From the NCBI GenBank assembly GCA_947508155.1, contig CANNRM010000016.1:1-8495 (forward strand): a stretch of 8,495 bases of DNA, given 5' to 3'. Under the pieces are notes generated by a model. The model did not search any database. It saw only the letters and a list, made by a program, of their open reading frames with translations, and had not been told where the DNA came from. Below, piece by piece: positions 1 through 7,438 of this stretch (positions are counted from its first letter, which is position 1; the number at the start of each line of letters is the position of its first letter). The position numbers were made by a program, and so were the translations under genes. Origin of the DNA: Rickettsiales bacterium (GTDB lineage Bacteria > Pseudomonadota > Alphaproteobacteria > Rickettsiales > Rickettsiaceae).

Positions 1-1
1 A

Positions 2-1339
2 CCAACAGATGCTGATCGTAACGATGTTGTACAAGCTGCAAGATCCCCTATTCTATTCGGAACATGGGTAATCATCATCTTCTTTGGATTTGGCTTTTTA
101 TGGGCAGGACTTGCTCCTCTTGATAGCGCGTCTCATGCTATGGGAACTCTTGTTTCTAGCTCTCACGTTAAACAATTACAGCATCCACAAGGTGGCACGA
201 TAAAGGCAATTTTCGTTCAACAAGGTGATCACGTCAAGGCGGGCCAACCAATAATCGAGCTCGAAGAAACACAATTCAAATATCAACATGATGTTGCTCT
301 TAGTCAGTATAGAACATTAAAAGCTTCGGAATGCAGGCTCATTGCTGCACGTGATAATTTATCAAATATTGAATTCTCACCAGATCTACTAAAAGATGCT
401 GAACAACCTGATGTAGCTAAAATCCTAGCAACTCAACGCACATTGTTTAAATCAGAACGAGATTATCTACACACATTAGAACAACATGCTGCACAGAGAA
501 TTGAACAAACAAAAAAAACAATCGAAGGCTATACAGAAAAAAAGGTTTCTGCTAGCAAAACAAATCAAGTATTTGAAGAAAGATTAAAAAATGCAAAAGG
601 ACTTTTAAATAAAGGATTTTTATCTAAAAAAGATTATACAGATATAGAGCGCCAGGCTGCCGAAGCCAAATCAAATGATATTGGCACAGATGCTGAACTC
701 ATCGTAAAACAACAAGAGATTTCTCGTTTAGAAATAGAGCTCATGCAACAAAAAAGCCAAATATTGGCAAAGACGATCGATGATTTAAAAAACACACAGT
801 CACAAGTTGCAGATGCATATGAAAAATATATGGTTTCTAAAGATGCTCTTGATAAGGCAATTATTGTCTCTCCAGTGGATGGTATTGTAAACCAAATAAA
901 TATCACAACTATTGGAGGCGTTATTTCTGGTAGCAATGTGGTAGTAGCCGAAATATCTCCAGAAAAAGACGTGCTAATAGTAGAAGCAAAAATCTCTCCT
1001 AAAGATATTGCTTACGTCAAAGTTGGACAACCTGCAAAAATGAATTTCACCGCTTATAAGTCACGCACTACACCTACATTTAACGGTACATTAGTTTCGA
1101 TATCACCTGATATAGTACAAGAAAAACAACCAATGCAAGGCGGTGAATCTGGATATTTCATTGGTCGTATTGAGATTAATATGGAAGAATTCAATGCAGA
1201 AAAAGAGCGTTTGAATTTAACTCCTTTAATGCCTGGTATGCAGGCTGATGTGCAGATTATTCGTGGCACAAGAACATTGCTGAGATATATGCTTGATCCT
1301 ATTACGGACAATATGTTCAAGGCATTCAAAGAGAAATAG
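2..1339 (+). CDS. HlyD-family type I secretion membrane fusion protein, 5' partial
   Basis: Periplasmic adaptor of a type I secretion system: it sits in the inner membrane, binds an ABC transporter and reaches a TolC-like outer membrane channel. The reading frame is open from base 2, so the gene starts before the window; the ATG at 140 is internal because the 46 codons before it encode the expected membrane anchor. In the 445 visible residues: a hydrophobic segment at about 16-38; the first half of a lipoyl/barrel-sandwich domain around 55-90 (GGTIKAIFVQQGDHVKAGQP); a long, charged, Gln/Lys/Glu-rich coiled-coil stretch at about 90-275; the returning barrel half (SPVDGIVNQI); and a C-terminal beta-barrel ending in the family signature PGMQADVQI then RTLLRYMLDPI. 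The partner ABC transporter and the secreted substrate are not visible. The family call is secure; the substrate is unknown. Confidence 0.93.
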   Translation, partial: PTDADRNDVVQAARSPILFGTWVIIIFFGFGFLWAGLAPLDSASHAMGTLVSSSHVKQLQHPQGGTIKAIFVQQGDHVKAGQPIIELEETQFKYQHDVALSQYRTLKASECRLIAARDNLSNIEFSPDLLKDAEQPDVAKILATQRTLFKSERDYLHTLEQHAAQRIEQTKKTIEGYTEKKVSASKTNQVFEERLKNAKGLLNKGFLSKKDYTDIERQAAEAKSNDIGTDAELIVKQQEISRLEIELMQQKSQILAKTIDDLKNTQSQVADAYEKYMVSKDALDKAIIVSPVDGIVNQINITTIGGVISGSNVVVAEISPEKDVLIVEAKISPKDIAYVKVGQPAKMNFTAYKSRTTPTFNGTLVSISPDIVQEKQPMQGGESGYFIGRIEINMEEFNAEKERLNLTPLMPGMQADVQIIRGTRTLLRYMLDPITDNMFKAFKEK

Positions 1340-1344
1340 CAGAC

Positions 1345-1389
1345 AACACCTTGCAAAACGCGTATAGAAAATGCATATTGCAAGGTGTT
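1345..1389. terminator. Inverted repeat between convergent genes, probable bidirectional terminator
   Basis: AACACCTTGCAA (1345-1356) pairs perfectly with TTGCAAGGTGTT (1378-1389) across a 21-nt loop. It begins 5 nt after the hlyD-like stop, and its right end touches the TAA stop of the minus-strand fic gene (1389-1391). On the + strand the stem is followed by TTATCTTCC, only a weak U-tract; on the - strand the tract is poorer still. The position between two converging genes favours a terminator. The large loop and weak tails make it less than ideal. Confidence 0.55.
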
Positions 1390-2363
1390 TATCTTCCTAT
1401 CCTCACTAATATCTCCTCCAAACTCAGCCTCTCAGCCTGCCACTCTCTTATTTTCTTACATCTTTCCACCACCTTCTTCTCAAACAACTGATACCCAGAA
1501 TCAGTCTTATCAACCACTTCAATAAGACCCATTTTCACCCAATATCTTATCGTATCAACATTCTCTTCCGCTATGCGCGCAACCTCGCCAATACGAATCA
1601 AATTCTCGCGTGGTTGCACTTGCGGAACGTCCTTATTCTCAATCGCATCAATATAAATATTCAGCGACCTATCAATCGCATGCATCATAAATTCACGATA
1701 TAACTCCTTGCTACCGCCCAACTGTGCCAGCTCAAGAGATTTCAGATATTTTAAACGATTCTGAGGCTTTATAATCGCCGGTGGATAGCCAGCTTGCATC
1801 AGTAAAAGATTCATCACAAGCCTTGCAGCACGACCATTTCCATCGATAAAAGGATGTATCGTCACAAAGTCATAATGGCTCTTTAAAGCCTTTTCTACTG
1901 GGTCCGTCTCTGCATTCACATCACTTACAAAACCCTTCATTAGTTCAGAGATTTTGAGATAATTCGGAAAAACTACGTTTGAACCAGCTATTCTCACAGG
2001 TACTTTGCGATATATTCCAGCATCTTGTGTTTCTATGTTTTGTAGTACTAGGCGATGAATTTCTAATATATTTGCTTCCGTGATAGTGGTTTTATCTACT
2101 AAAGACATAATAAAATCAAAAGCCTCAGCATGATTTGTTGCTTCCAAATGCTCGCGCATAAGCTTACCGCCAATGGTAATACCCTTTTGCACAACAACAG
2201 CAGTTTCAAAACGCGACAATGTATTCCCCTCAAGAGCATTACTTGAATAGGTGAGTTCAATCTTGAACCATTCTCGCAAATTATCAATGATATGCTGTTT
2301 AAACGGGCGATGCTTATCTAAAAGCCGCTTCTTTTGAGCAATACTTAATGCTTGATGAACCAT
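1389..2363 (-). CDS. Fic-domain protein (class II, probable AMPylator) with C-terminal MerR-like DNA-binding domain
   Basis: Fic enzymes usually transfer AMP from ATP to a hydroxyl side chain of a target protein; some reverse the reaction. The 324-residue protein carries the complete Fic motif HPFIDGNGRAAR at 170-181, with catalytic His170, Asp174 for the metal, and the Gly/Asn/Arg phosphate loop. The N-terminal SNALEG (41-46) fits the class II inhibitory helix [S/T]xxxE[G/N], with Glu45 as the expected autoinhibitory residue. Residues 256-320 (IRIGEVARIAEE, DTIRYWVKMGLIE, SGYQLF, LSLEEI) match the winged helix-turn-helix of MerR regulators, so the protein probably binds DNA. No signal peptide is seen. 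The ATG at 2363 follows GTGAGGAGTT, a good ribosome site though close (AGGAG is 2 nt from ATG). Divergent from rimP, convergent with the HlyD gene. Target and DNA site are unknown; a toxin role is possible but no antitoxin partner gene is visible. Confidence 0.93.
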   Translation of the reverse strand: MVHQALSIAQKKRLLDKHRPFKQHIIDNLREWFKIELTYSSNALEGNTLSRFETAVVVQKGITIGGKLMREHLEATNHAEAFDFIMSLVDKTTITEANILEIHRLVLQNIETQDAGIYRKVPVRIAGSNVVFPNYLKISELMKGFVSDVNAETDPVEKALKSHYDFVTIHPFIDGNGRAARLVMNLLLMQAGYPPAIIKPQNRLKYLKSLELAQLGGSKELYREFMMHAIDRSLNIYIDAIENKDVPQVQPRENLIRIGEVARIAEENVDTIRYWVKMGLIEVVDKTDSGYQLFEKKVVERCKKIREWQAERLSLEEILVRIGR

Positions 2364-2371
2364 AACTCCTC

Positions 2372-2403
2372 ACTTCATACTTCACGGTTAGTATATATGA
2401 AGT
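2372..2403. repeat. Second dyad (ACTTCATA / TATGAAGT) over the fic promoter
   Basis: ACTTCATA (2372-2379) and TATGAAGT (2396-2403) are perfect 8-bp inverted copies with a 16-bp spacer, bracketing the predicted -10 box and start point of fic. The core CTTCATAC recurs at 2440-2447 between the -35 and -10 boxes of the operon promoter. It could be a second binding site; chance occurrence in A+T-rich DNA is possible. Confidence 0.35.
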
Positions 2404-2419
2404 TTGATATGTAATCAAA
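2390..2419 (-). promoter_or_regulatory. Predicted sigma70-type promoter of the fic gene
   Basis: Read on the minus strand: -35 TTGATT (2419-2414) and -10 TATACT (2395-2390), spacer 18 bp. The start point would fall near 2383, leaving a leader of about 20 nt before the fic ATG that includes the GAGGAG ribosome site. The inverted repeat at 2402-2420 covers the -35 box and part of the spacer, a placement typical of regulated promoters. MerR-family promoters often have long spacers (19-20 bp); 18 bp is only slightly long. Confidence 0.6.
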
Positions 2420-2420
2420 C
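2402..2420. promoter_or_regulatory. Candidate operator: 7-bp perfect dyad
   Basis: GTTTGAT (2402-2408) and ATCAAAC (2414-2420) are perfect inverted copies separated by ATGTA. The dyad overlaps the predicted -35 box of fic and lies 13 bp upstream of the predicted -35 box of the rimP operon. It suits a dimeric helix-turn-helix protein, and the Fic protein transcribed from here has a MerR-like domain, so autoregulation is the obvious guess. Binding is inferred, not shown. Confidence 0.45.
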
Positions 2421-2433
2421 AAAAAATTCCTAT

Positions 2434-2462
2434 TTGCATCTTCATACAAACTATGCTATGAT
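2434..2462 (+). promoter_or_regulatory. Predicted sigma70-type promoter of the rimP-nusA-infB-rbfA operon
   Basis: -35 TTGCAT (2434-2439) and -10 TATGAT (2457-2462) are separated by 17 bp, the optimal spacing. Transcription would start near 2469, about 22 nt before the terminator-like hairpin and about 57 nt before the rimP ATG. No other promoter of this quality was seen between here and rbfA, and the short gaps between the genes suit one transcript. Confidence 0.6.
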
Positions 2463-2490
2463 GCACGTAATTATTAAATAGCAAGTTAGT

Positions 2491-2516
2491 AAGGTGGGCT
2501 TTGACCCGCCTTTTTT
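2491..2516 (+). terminator. Rho-independent terminator-like hairpin in the rimP leader (putative attenuator)
   Basis: AAGGTGGG (2491-2498) pairs with CCCGCCTT (2505-2512) through one G-U pair, around the loop CTTTGA, and runs straight into six T residues (2511-2516). This is a canonical intrinsic terminator, yet it lies between the operon promoter and the rimP start codon 9 nt further on. No + strand gene precedes it, since the upstream gene runs the other way, so it is best read as a premature terminator. A terminator-containing rimP leader has been proposed from bioinformatics in alphaproteobacteria; whether this one belongs to that family needs a covariance search. No clear antiterminator pairing was found by eye. 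Confidence 0.75.
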
Positions 2517-2525
2517 ATTACCCAT

Positions 2526-3026
2526 ATGACATTAGAAAACAACATACAACAAACGATCGAAGCCCCATTGCAAAGCATGGGTTTTGAAATCGTACGCTTG
2601 CGACTTCAAAGTAGAAGCAGTGGTGCACATAATTTGAAAGTGCTAGAGATATTGATCGAACGTACCGATGGTGTGCATATCAGCATCACAGATTGCAAGA
2701 ATGCGAGCAATCATATTTCTGCAATTTTAGATGTTGAAGATATAATTGATGGAAAATATAATCTAGAAGTATCATCAGCTGGAATTGAGAGGCCGCTTGT
2801 AAAATTGCAAGATTTTGATAGATTCAAGGATTATGTCGCCGAAATTAAATTGCACAATGCTTTAAATAACGCTAAAAAATACGAATGTACAATCATTGGC
2901 ACAGAAGGCGATGCAATAAAAGTAAAAATTGCGAAAGATGAAATTGTAAGTATCGATTTTGAAAATATAAAAGATGCAAAGTTGGTCCTAACAGACGAAT
3001 TATATAAGAAGATAGTCAAAGGCTAA
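2526..3026 (+). CDS. rimP: Ribosome maturation factor RimP
   Basis: RimP (formerly YhbC/YlxS) binds the free 30S subunit and is needed for its late maturation. The 166-residue protein has the family's two domains: an alpha/beta N-terminal part (IEAPLQSMGFEIVRLRL at 11-27) and a small beta-barrel C-terminal part from about residue 92. The family hallmark, usually LEVSSPGxxRPL, appears as LEVSSAGIERPL at 80-91, with Ala where Pro is usual. The ATG at 2526 puts the conserved N-terminal helix at its normal distance, so the start is firm even though no Shine-Dalgarno sequence precedes it: the upstream bases are TTTTTTATTACCCAT, from the tail of the terminator hairpin. First gene of the operon; nusA follows after a 71-nt gap. 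Confidence 0.95.
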   Translation: MTLENNIQQTIEAPLQSMGFEIVRLRLQSRSSGAHNLKVLEILIERTDGVHISITDCKNASNHISAILDVEDIIDGKYNLEVSSAGIERPLVKLQDFDRFKDYVAEIKLHNALNNAKKYECTIIGTEGDAIKVKIAKDEIVSIDFENIKDAKLVLTDELYKKIVKG

Positions 3027-3097
3027 GGAAGTAGTTGTTGCGTGCTTTATGCCGCACATTATCATCTAAACAAGAAAAACAAAAAAAGGAAATATTT

Positions 3098-4582
3098 ATG
3101 ATAAATATTGGAAATGCTGAAATTTTACAAATCGCTGATGCTGTAGCCAGAGAAAAAGGAATTCCACGCGAAGTGGTAATTTCCTCTATGGAACAAGGTA
3201 TTCAAGTTGCGGGGCGCAAAAAATATGGCCATGAACATAATATCCGCGCTGAAATCAACAAGAAAACCGGCGAAATCAAACTATTTAAAGTTATCGAAGT
3301 TGTAGAAGAAGTAGAAAATGATTTTACTCAAATAAGCCTTAATGATGCGCTTGTAACCAATCCTGAGGCGAAAATAGGCGATGAAATCATCACCTCTCTT
3401 CCTCCTATCGATTTAGGACGTGTTGCAGCACAAACTGCTAAACAAGTTATTGTTCAAAAAGTAAAGGATGCTGAACGCGAAAAACAATATAATGAGTTTA
3501 AAAATCGCATCGGTGAAATTATTAACGGCACTGTACGTCGCGTAGAATTTGGTAATGTGATTGTAGATCTTGGCGGAAGAGCTGAAGCTATTATGAAACG
3601 TGATGATTCTATAAAAAGTGAAATTTATAAAATCAATGATCGTATTAAAGCTTACGTAAAGGAAGTTTCTAAGCAGTCCAAAGGTCAGCAAATTTTCTTA
3701 TCTAGAGCTCATGATCAAATGATCAATAAATTATTTGAACTTGAAGTTCCGGAAGTATATGAAGGTGGCATCAAAATTATGGCCGTTGCACGTGATCCTG
3801 GATCAAAAGCAAAAGTGGTAGTTTTTGCAAATGATTCATCATTAGATGCTGTAGGCGCTTGCGTAGGTGTAAAAGGTTCTAGAATTAAAGCTATTACACA
3901 GGAACTTGGTGGCGAAAAAATCGACGTGATTCCATGGAGCAATGACTTAGCTCAATTCGTTATCAATTCTCTCACACCAGCAACTATTTCTAAAGTTGTT
4001 ATAGATGAAGATAAGAGACGCGTGGAAATAGTTGTACCTGAAGATCAACTAAGCATCGCTATCGGCAAAAGAGGACAAAATGTGCGCCTTGCATCTAGAA
4101 TTATTGGATGGAATATCGATGTTATGACAGAGGATCAAGAATCCAAACGTAGGTCTGATGAATTCAATGCGGCAACAGAACTGCTAATGAACGCTCTAGA
4201 AATAGAAGAAGTTATGGCTCAACTATTGACAGCTGAAGGCTTTACAACAATTGAACAAATTTCTACTACAGACCCTACAGTGATTTCAAATATCGATGGC
4301 TTTGATGAAAATGTTGCTATTGAACTTGTAAAACGCGCTGGTACTTATGTTGAAGCTAAAAACGCTGAAGTTATTGAAAAACTTGAAAAACTTGGTGTTG
4401 AGCAGGAGTTATTGGATGTGTTATCACTTTCTGCAGAAAGCTTCTTAAAGCTAGCTGAATATGGCGTTAAAACCCTTGAAGACATGGGAGAAATGACTGT
4501 TCGTGAATTTAAAGCATTAGTACCAAATAGCGGTATTAGCGATGAGGAAATATCAAATCTAATAGAAGCTGCTAAGAATTAA
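3098..4582 (+). CDS. nusA: Transcription termination/antitermination factor NusA
   Basis: NusA binds RNA polymerase and nascent RNA and modulates pausing, intrinsic termination and antitermination. At 494 residues it is full length. Order of domains: N-terminal polymerase-binding domain (1-130; ILQIADAVAREKGIPREVV); S1 domain (about 136-203; GEIINGTVRRVEFGNVIVDLGG); KH1 with GVKG at 257-260; KH2 with IGKRG at 322-326; then two helix-hairpin-helix acidic repeats from about 365 to the end. The ATG at 3098 is chosen because AAGGA lies 7 nt upstream and the N-terminus then matches the family. A TTG at 3035 in the same frame, 3 nt after AAGGAAG, would add 21 residues (LRALCRTLSS...) with no family counterpart, so it is unlikely. 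infB follows after 61 nt with no ylxR between. Confidence 0.96.
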   Translation: MINIGNAEILQIADAVAREKGIPREVVISSMEQGIQVAGRKKYGHEHNIRAEINKKTGEIKLFKVIEVVEEVENDFTQISLNDALVTNPEAKIGDEIITSLPPIDLGRVAAQTAKQVIVQKVKDAEREKQYNEFKNRIGEIINGTVRRVEFGNVIVDLGGRAEAIMKRDDSIKSEIYKINDRIKAYVKEVSKQSKGQQIFLSRAHDQMINKLFELEVPEVYEGGIKIMAVARDPGSKAKVVVFANDSSLDAVGACVGVKGSRIKAITQELGGEKIDVIPWSNDLAQFVINSLTPATISKVVIDEDKRRVEIVVPEDQLSIAIGKRGQNVRLASRIIGWNIDVMTEDQESKRRSDEFNAATELLMNALEIEEVMAQLLTAEGFTTIEQISTTDPTVISNIDGFDENVAIELVKRAGTYVEAKNAEVIEKLEKLGVEQELLDVLSLSAESFLKLAEYGVKTLEDMGEMTVREFKALVPNSGISDEEISNLIEAAKN

Positions 4583-4620
4583 GCCAACCAACATTGCTGT
4601 AAATGTGACACTAAAAAAAC

Positions 4621-4639
4621 TGTAATAATAGGTATTACA
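4621..4639 (+). promoter_or_regulatory. Hairpin presenting an AGG ribosome-site core before infB
   Basis: TGTAATA (4621-4627) and TATTACA (4633-4639) form a perfect 7-bp stem around the loop ATAGG, ending 4 nt before the infB ATG at 4644. The only Shine-Dalgarno-like bases near this start (AGG, 4630-4632) sit in the loop. Read linearly, AGG is 11 nt from the ATG, too far for best use; folding would bring it nearer or limit access. A role in translational control of infB is inferred. The stem is A-U rich and so weak. Confidence 0.4.
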
Positions 4640-4643
4640 AACT

Positions 4644-7058
4644 ATGACAAATGAACAAGATAATAAGCCACAAAAGCTAACTCTAGGCGCGCCAAAACTT
4701 TCTTTAAACAAGAAGGTTGATTCTCCTGCTTTGCGCCAAAACTTTGTGCAATCCAAAACCCAAAATGTCACAGTACAAGTTAAAAAAAGCCATGTTGCTC
4801 ACCTAACACTTACAAAAAATCCTGACCATTCAGCACCTGGACATCTGACAAGTAGCGAGTTTCATAAACGTCTTGACGTCGTCAGAAAAGCGGCAGCTGC
4901 TGAAGAAGAGAAAAAAGAAGAGAAACACGATTCTAGCATGATTGGTACTTTGTCTGATTTCGGGATAGAAATGCCTATAAAAAAGGCTGTTGTGGACATA
5001 GAAGAAGATACAACTTCTGATGAAGCACCTTCTCTAAAACCAACAACTCACCAGCCTAAAAAACACGGCCCAACTGTTGTAAATGTTGTAGAAGATGACC
5101 CTAAAGCAGTTGATAATAAGGTTCCTTCTGGCAAATTCAAGCAGGAACCCGCTCGTAAACTTAATAAAAGCAATATATATACTATGCTTGACGCCGCTGA
5201 TAGTGACGCTCCTATGCGCACTAGAAGCCTTGCTTCTATCAAGCGTGCTAAGGAAAAAGAACGTCGCAAAATGCAGGAAATGACACCACAGGAAAAGGTG
5301 TATCGCGAGGTAACAATACCCGAAACTATCACCGTTGGAGAACTTGCCAACAGAATGACAGAACGCGCTGCTGATGTAATACGCGAACTTATGAAACTTG
5401 GAATTATGGCCAATGCTGGACAAAGCGTTGATGCTGATACCGCCGAGATTGTGGCCACGCATTTTGGACATAGCGTCAAACGTATACAAGAATCTGACGT
5501 AGAAAACATTCTCAATATTCCAAATGACCCTCCTGAATCTCTAAAACCTAGAGCTCCAGTTGTAACTGTGATGGGTCACGTAGACCACGGTAAAACATCA
5601 CTTCTTGATGCGCTTAAAGCTACTGATGTTGTAAGTGGTGAAGCTGGTGGGATTACGCAGCATATTGGCGCTTATAGCGTAACATTGCCAAACAAAAAAA
5701 TGATCACATTCATCGACACTCCTGGTCACGAAGCATTTACTGAAATGCGTACACGCGGCGCGAAAGTAACGGATCTTGTGGTATTGGTTGTAGCAGCCGA
5801 TGATGGAATAAAGGCTCAAACAATTGAAGCAATTAATCACGCAAAAGCCGCGAATGTTCCAATCATTGTTGCTATCAATAAAATTGATAAGCCTGATGCT
5901 AACATCGAAAGAGTCAAAAATGAATTGTTGCAATATGAACTAATTTCGGAAGATTTAGGTGGCGATGTAATGGTTGTGCCAGTATCAGCACTTAAAAGAC
6001 AAAATCTTGACAAGCTTGAGGAAACAATCCTATTGCTTGCAGAGATGGCTGATCTTAAAGCTAATCCTGATGCAGCGGGTAACGGTACTGTTGTTGAGTC
6101 AAAAATCGATAAAGGACGTGGCCCTATCGCAACTGTTCTTGTACAAAGAGGAACATTACGTATTGGCGATATTATTGTTGCGGGTAGTACATTCGGTCGT
6201 ATTCAACGCATGACTAACGATAAAGGTCAAGATGTTAAAACAGCTGGTCCATCTGATCCTGTAGAGATTTTTGGGCTTGATGCAGCGCCAATGGCTGGCG
6301 ATCTATTCGCTGTTGTACAGACTGAAAAACAAGCTCGTGATATTGCAGAATATAGAGAGCGTAAAGCGAAAGATAAGAAAGTTGCTATTGCTGAAAAAGG
6401 AAGCTTGGAAGAAAGATTCCAAAGAGCATCAGGATCTTCAAACATCAAGGATCTACCTATCATCATTAAAGGTGATGTGCAAGGTTCTATTGAAGCTATT
6501 ATTAGCAGCATAGCAAAACTTCCAAACGATGAAATTAAACCTAAAATCTTGCATTCTGCTGTTGGGGCTATCAACGAATCCGATATAGGACTTGCTGAGG
6601 CTACTGGCGCATTAGTTATTGGATTTAATGTTAGAGCTTCGAACGATGCAAGAGCATTAGCTGATAAAGAGAAAGTAGATGTTAGATATTATTCTATTAT
6701 ATATAACGTGATTGATGATATTAAAGCTCTTATGAGTGGAATGCTTACACCAATTATCCGCGAAGAATTTATTGGTTCCGTAGACATCAGACAAGTCTTT
6801 AACATTACTAAAGTTGGTAAAATTGCTGGTTCTTATGTTACAAAAGGTGTTATTAAGCGTGGTGCTGGGGTCAGATTGCTGCGTGATGATATCGTAGTCC
6901 ATGAAGGCAAATTGAAAACGCTTAAACGCTTCAAAGATGATGTTAAAGAAGTTCGTGAAGGCTATGAATGTGGTATTGCCTTTGAAAATTACGAAGATAT
7001 GCGTGATGGTGACAAGGTTGAGGTATTTGAAACTGTTGAAGAGAAGCGCACTCTATGA
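4644..7058 (+). CDS. infB: Translation initiation factor IF-2
   Basis: IF2 is the GTPase that brings fMet-tRNA to the 30S subunit and drives 50S joining. The 804-residue protein has a charged, low-complexity N-terminal region (1-215) with a Lys/Glu/Ala-rich stretch near 85-95; an IF2_N domain at about 220-275 ([18 protein letters not shown]); and a complete G domain: G1 GHVDHGKT 311-318, G2 within GGITQHIG, G3 DTPGH 358-362, G4 NKID 412-415, G5 SAL 448-450. Domain II follows, then domain III ([14 protein letters not shown]) and the fMet-tRNA-binding domain IV to the C-terminus ([15 protein letters not shown], here [17 protein letters not shown]). All key GTPase residues are present. The start at 4644 gives the typical alphaproteobacterial opening with a [11 protein letters not shown] stretch. 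Its stop overlaps the rbfA start by 4 nt. Internal starts, known in enterobacteria, cannot be judged here. Confidence 0.97.
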   Translation: MTNEQDNKPQKLTLGAPKLSLNKKVDSPALRQNFVQSKTQNVTVQVKKSHVAHLTLTKNPDHSAPGHLTSSEFHKRLDVVRKAAAAEEEKKEEKHDSSMIGTLSDFGIEMPIKKAVVDIEEDTTSDEAPSLKPTTHQPKKHGPTVVNVVEDDPKAVDNKVPSGKFKQEPARKLNKSNIYTMLDAADSDAPMRTRSLASIKRAKEKERRKMQEMTPQEKVYREVTIPETITVGELANRMTERAADVIRELMKLGIMANAGQSVDADTAEIVATHFGHSVKRIQESDVENILNIPNDPPESLKPRAPVVTVMGHVDHGKTSLLDALKATDVVSGEAGGITQHIGAYSVTLPNKKMITFIDTPGHEAFTEMRTRGAKVTDLVVLVVAADDGIKAQTIEAINHAKAANVPIIVAINKIDKPDANIERVKNELLQYELISEDLGGDVMVVPVSALKRQNLDKLEETILLLAEMADLKANPDAAGNGTVVESKIDKGRGPIATVLVQRGTLRIGDIIVAGSTFGRIQRMTNDKGQDVKTAGPSDPVEIFGLDAAPMAGDLFAVVQTEKQARDIAEYRERKAKDKKVAIAEKGSLEERFQRASGSSNIKDLPIIIKGDVQGSIEAIISSIAKLPNDEIKPKILHSAVGAINESDIGLAEATGALVIGFNVRASNDARALADKEKVDVRYYSIIYNVIDDIKALMSGMLTPIIREEFIGSVDIRQVFNITKVGKIAGSYVTKGVIKRGAGVRLLRDDIVVHEGKLKTLKRFKDDVKEVREGYECGIAFENYEDMRDGDKVEVFETVEEKRTL

Positions 7059-7438
7059 CGGAACCATCAGCTATATCAACAAGACAATTAAAGGTCGGCG
7101 ATCTTATTAAACTCGCACTCATTGAGATATTGCGCAAGGGAAAGGTAAAAGACCCTCGCCTTTTCGACGTGAATGTAACAGTAACGGAAGTGAAGGTTTC
7201 TGCTGATTTACAAATTGCCAATTGCTACATCATGCCCTTCACATCTAAATTATCCGAAGCTGAATTGATGGATGCATTTGCACAATCCAGATATCAGCTT
7301 CGTGGTGCTGTAACGGACATAATCAAACTCAAATATTCTCCTGAATTACGTTTTTTCTATGATCATGGCCTTGCTAATGTGCATCATGTTGATGATCTGT
7401 TGAATAAGGTATTACCGAGTACCAAAACTAACGACTAA
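7055..7438 (+). CDS. rbfA: 30S ribosome-binding factor RbfA
   Basis: RbfA is a small KH-fold protein that binds the 30S subunit near 16S rRNA helix 1 and helps its final processing and cold adaptation. The 127-residue protein shows the family pattern: [20 protein letters not shown] (10-29), [20 protein letters not shown] (33-52), and the C-terminal block [12 protein letters not shown] (92-103) followed by the HHVDDLL helix. The ATG is inside ATGA, overlapping the infB stop (7055-7058), so translation is probably coupled to infB. Last gene of the operon as seen here; the truB or rpsO that often follows is absent, and the stop codon abuts a palindromic element. Length is normal for the family. 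Confidence 0.94.
   Translation: MTEPSAISTRQLKVGDLIKLALIEILRKGKVKDPRLFDVNVTVTEVKVSADLQIANCYIMPFTSKLSEAELMDAFAQSRYQLRGAVTDIIKLKYSPELRFFYDHGLANVHHVDDLLNKVLPSTKTND

Noticed and set aside
140..142. ATG at 140 as the start of the HlyD-family gene
   Set aside because: The same frame is open back to base 2 and encodes the expected transmembrane anchor (TWVIIIFFGFGFLWAGLAPL), so this ATG is internal.
1054..1383. Minus-strand 109-codon frame overlapping the end of the HlyD gene
   Set aside because: It is antisense to a conserved HlyD C-terminal domain and shows no recognisable motif.
1389..2363. A Fic/antitoxin (FicT-FicA) toxin-antitoxin pair
   Set aside because: The inhibitory motif is within the same protein (class II), and no small antitoxin gene adjoins it.
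2461..2481. Mini-frame ATG CAC GTA ATT ATT AAA TAG as a leader peptide for attenuation
   Set aside because: It begins at the predicted -10 box, before the likely transcription start, has no ribosome site, and its codons suggest no regulatory amino acid.
5034..5515. Two long overlapping minus-strand frames (151 and 155 codons) opposite infB
   Set aside because: They lie antisense to the well-supported IF2 coding sequence, are rich in Ser, Ile, Phe and Cys as antisense frames usually are, and match no family I know.
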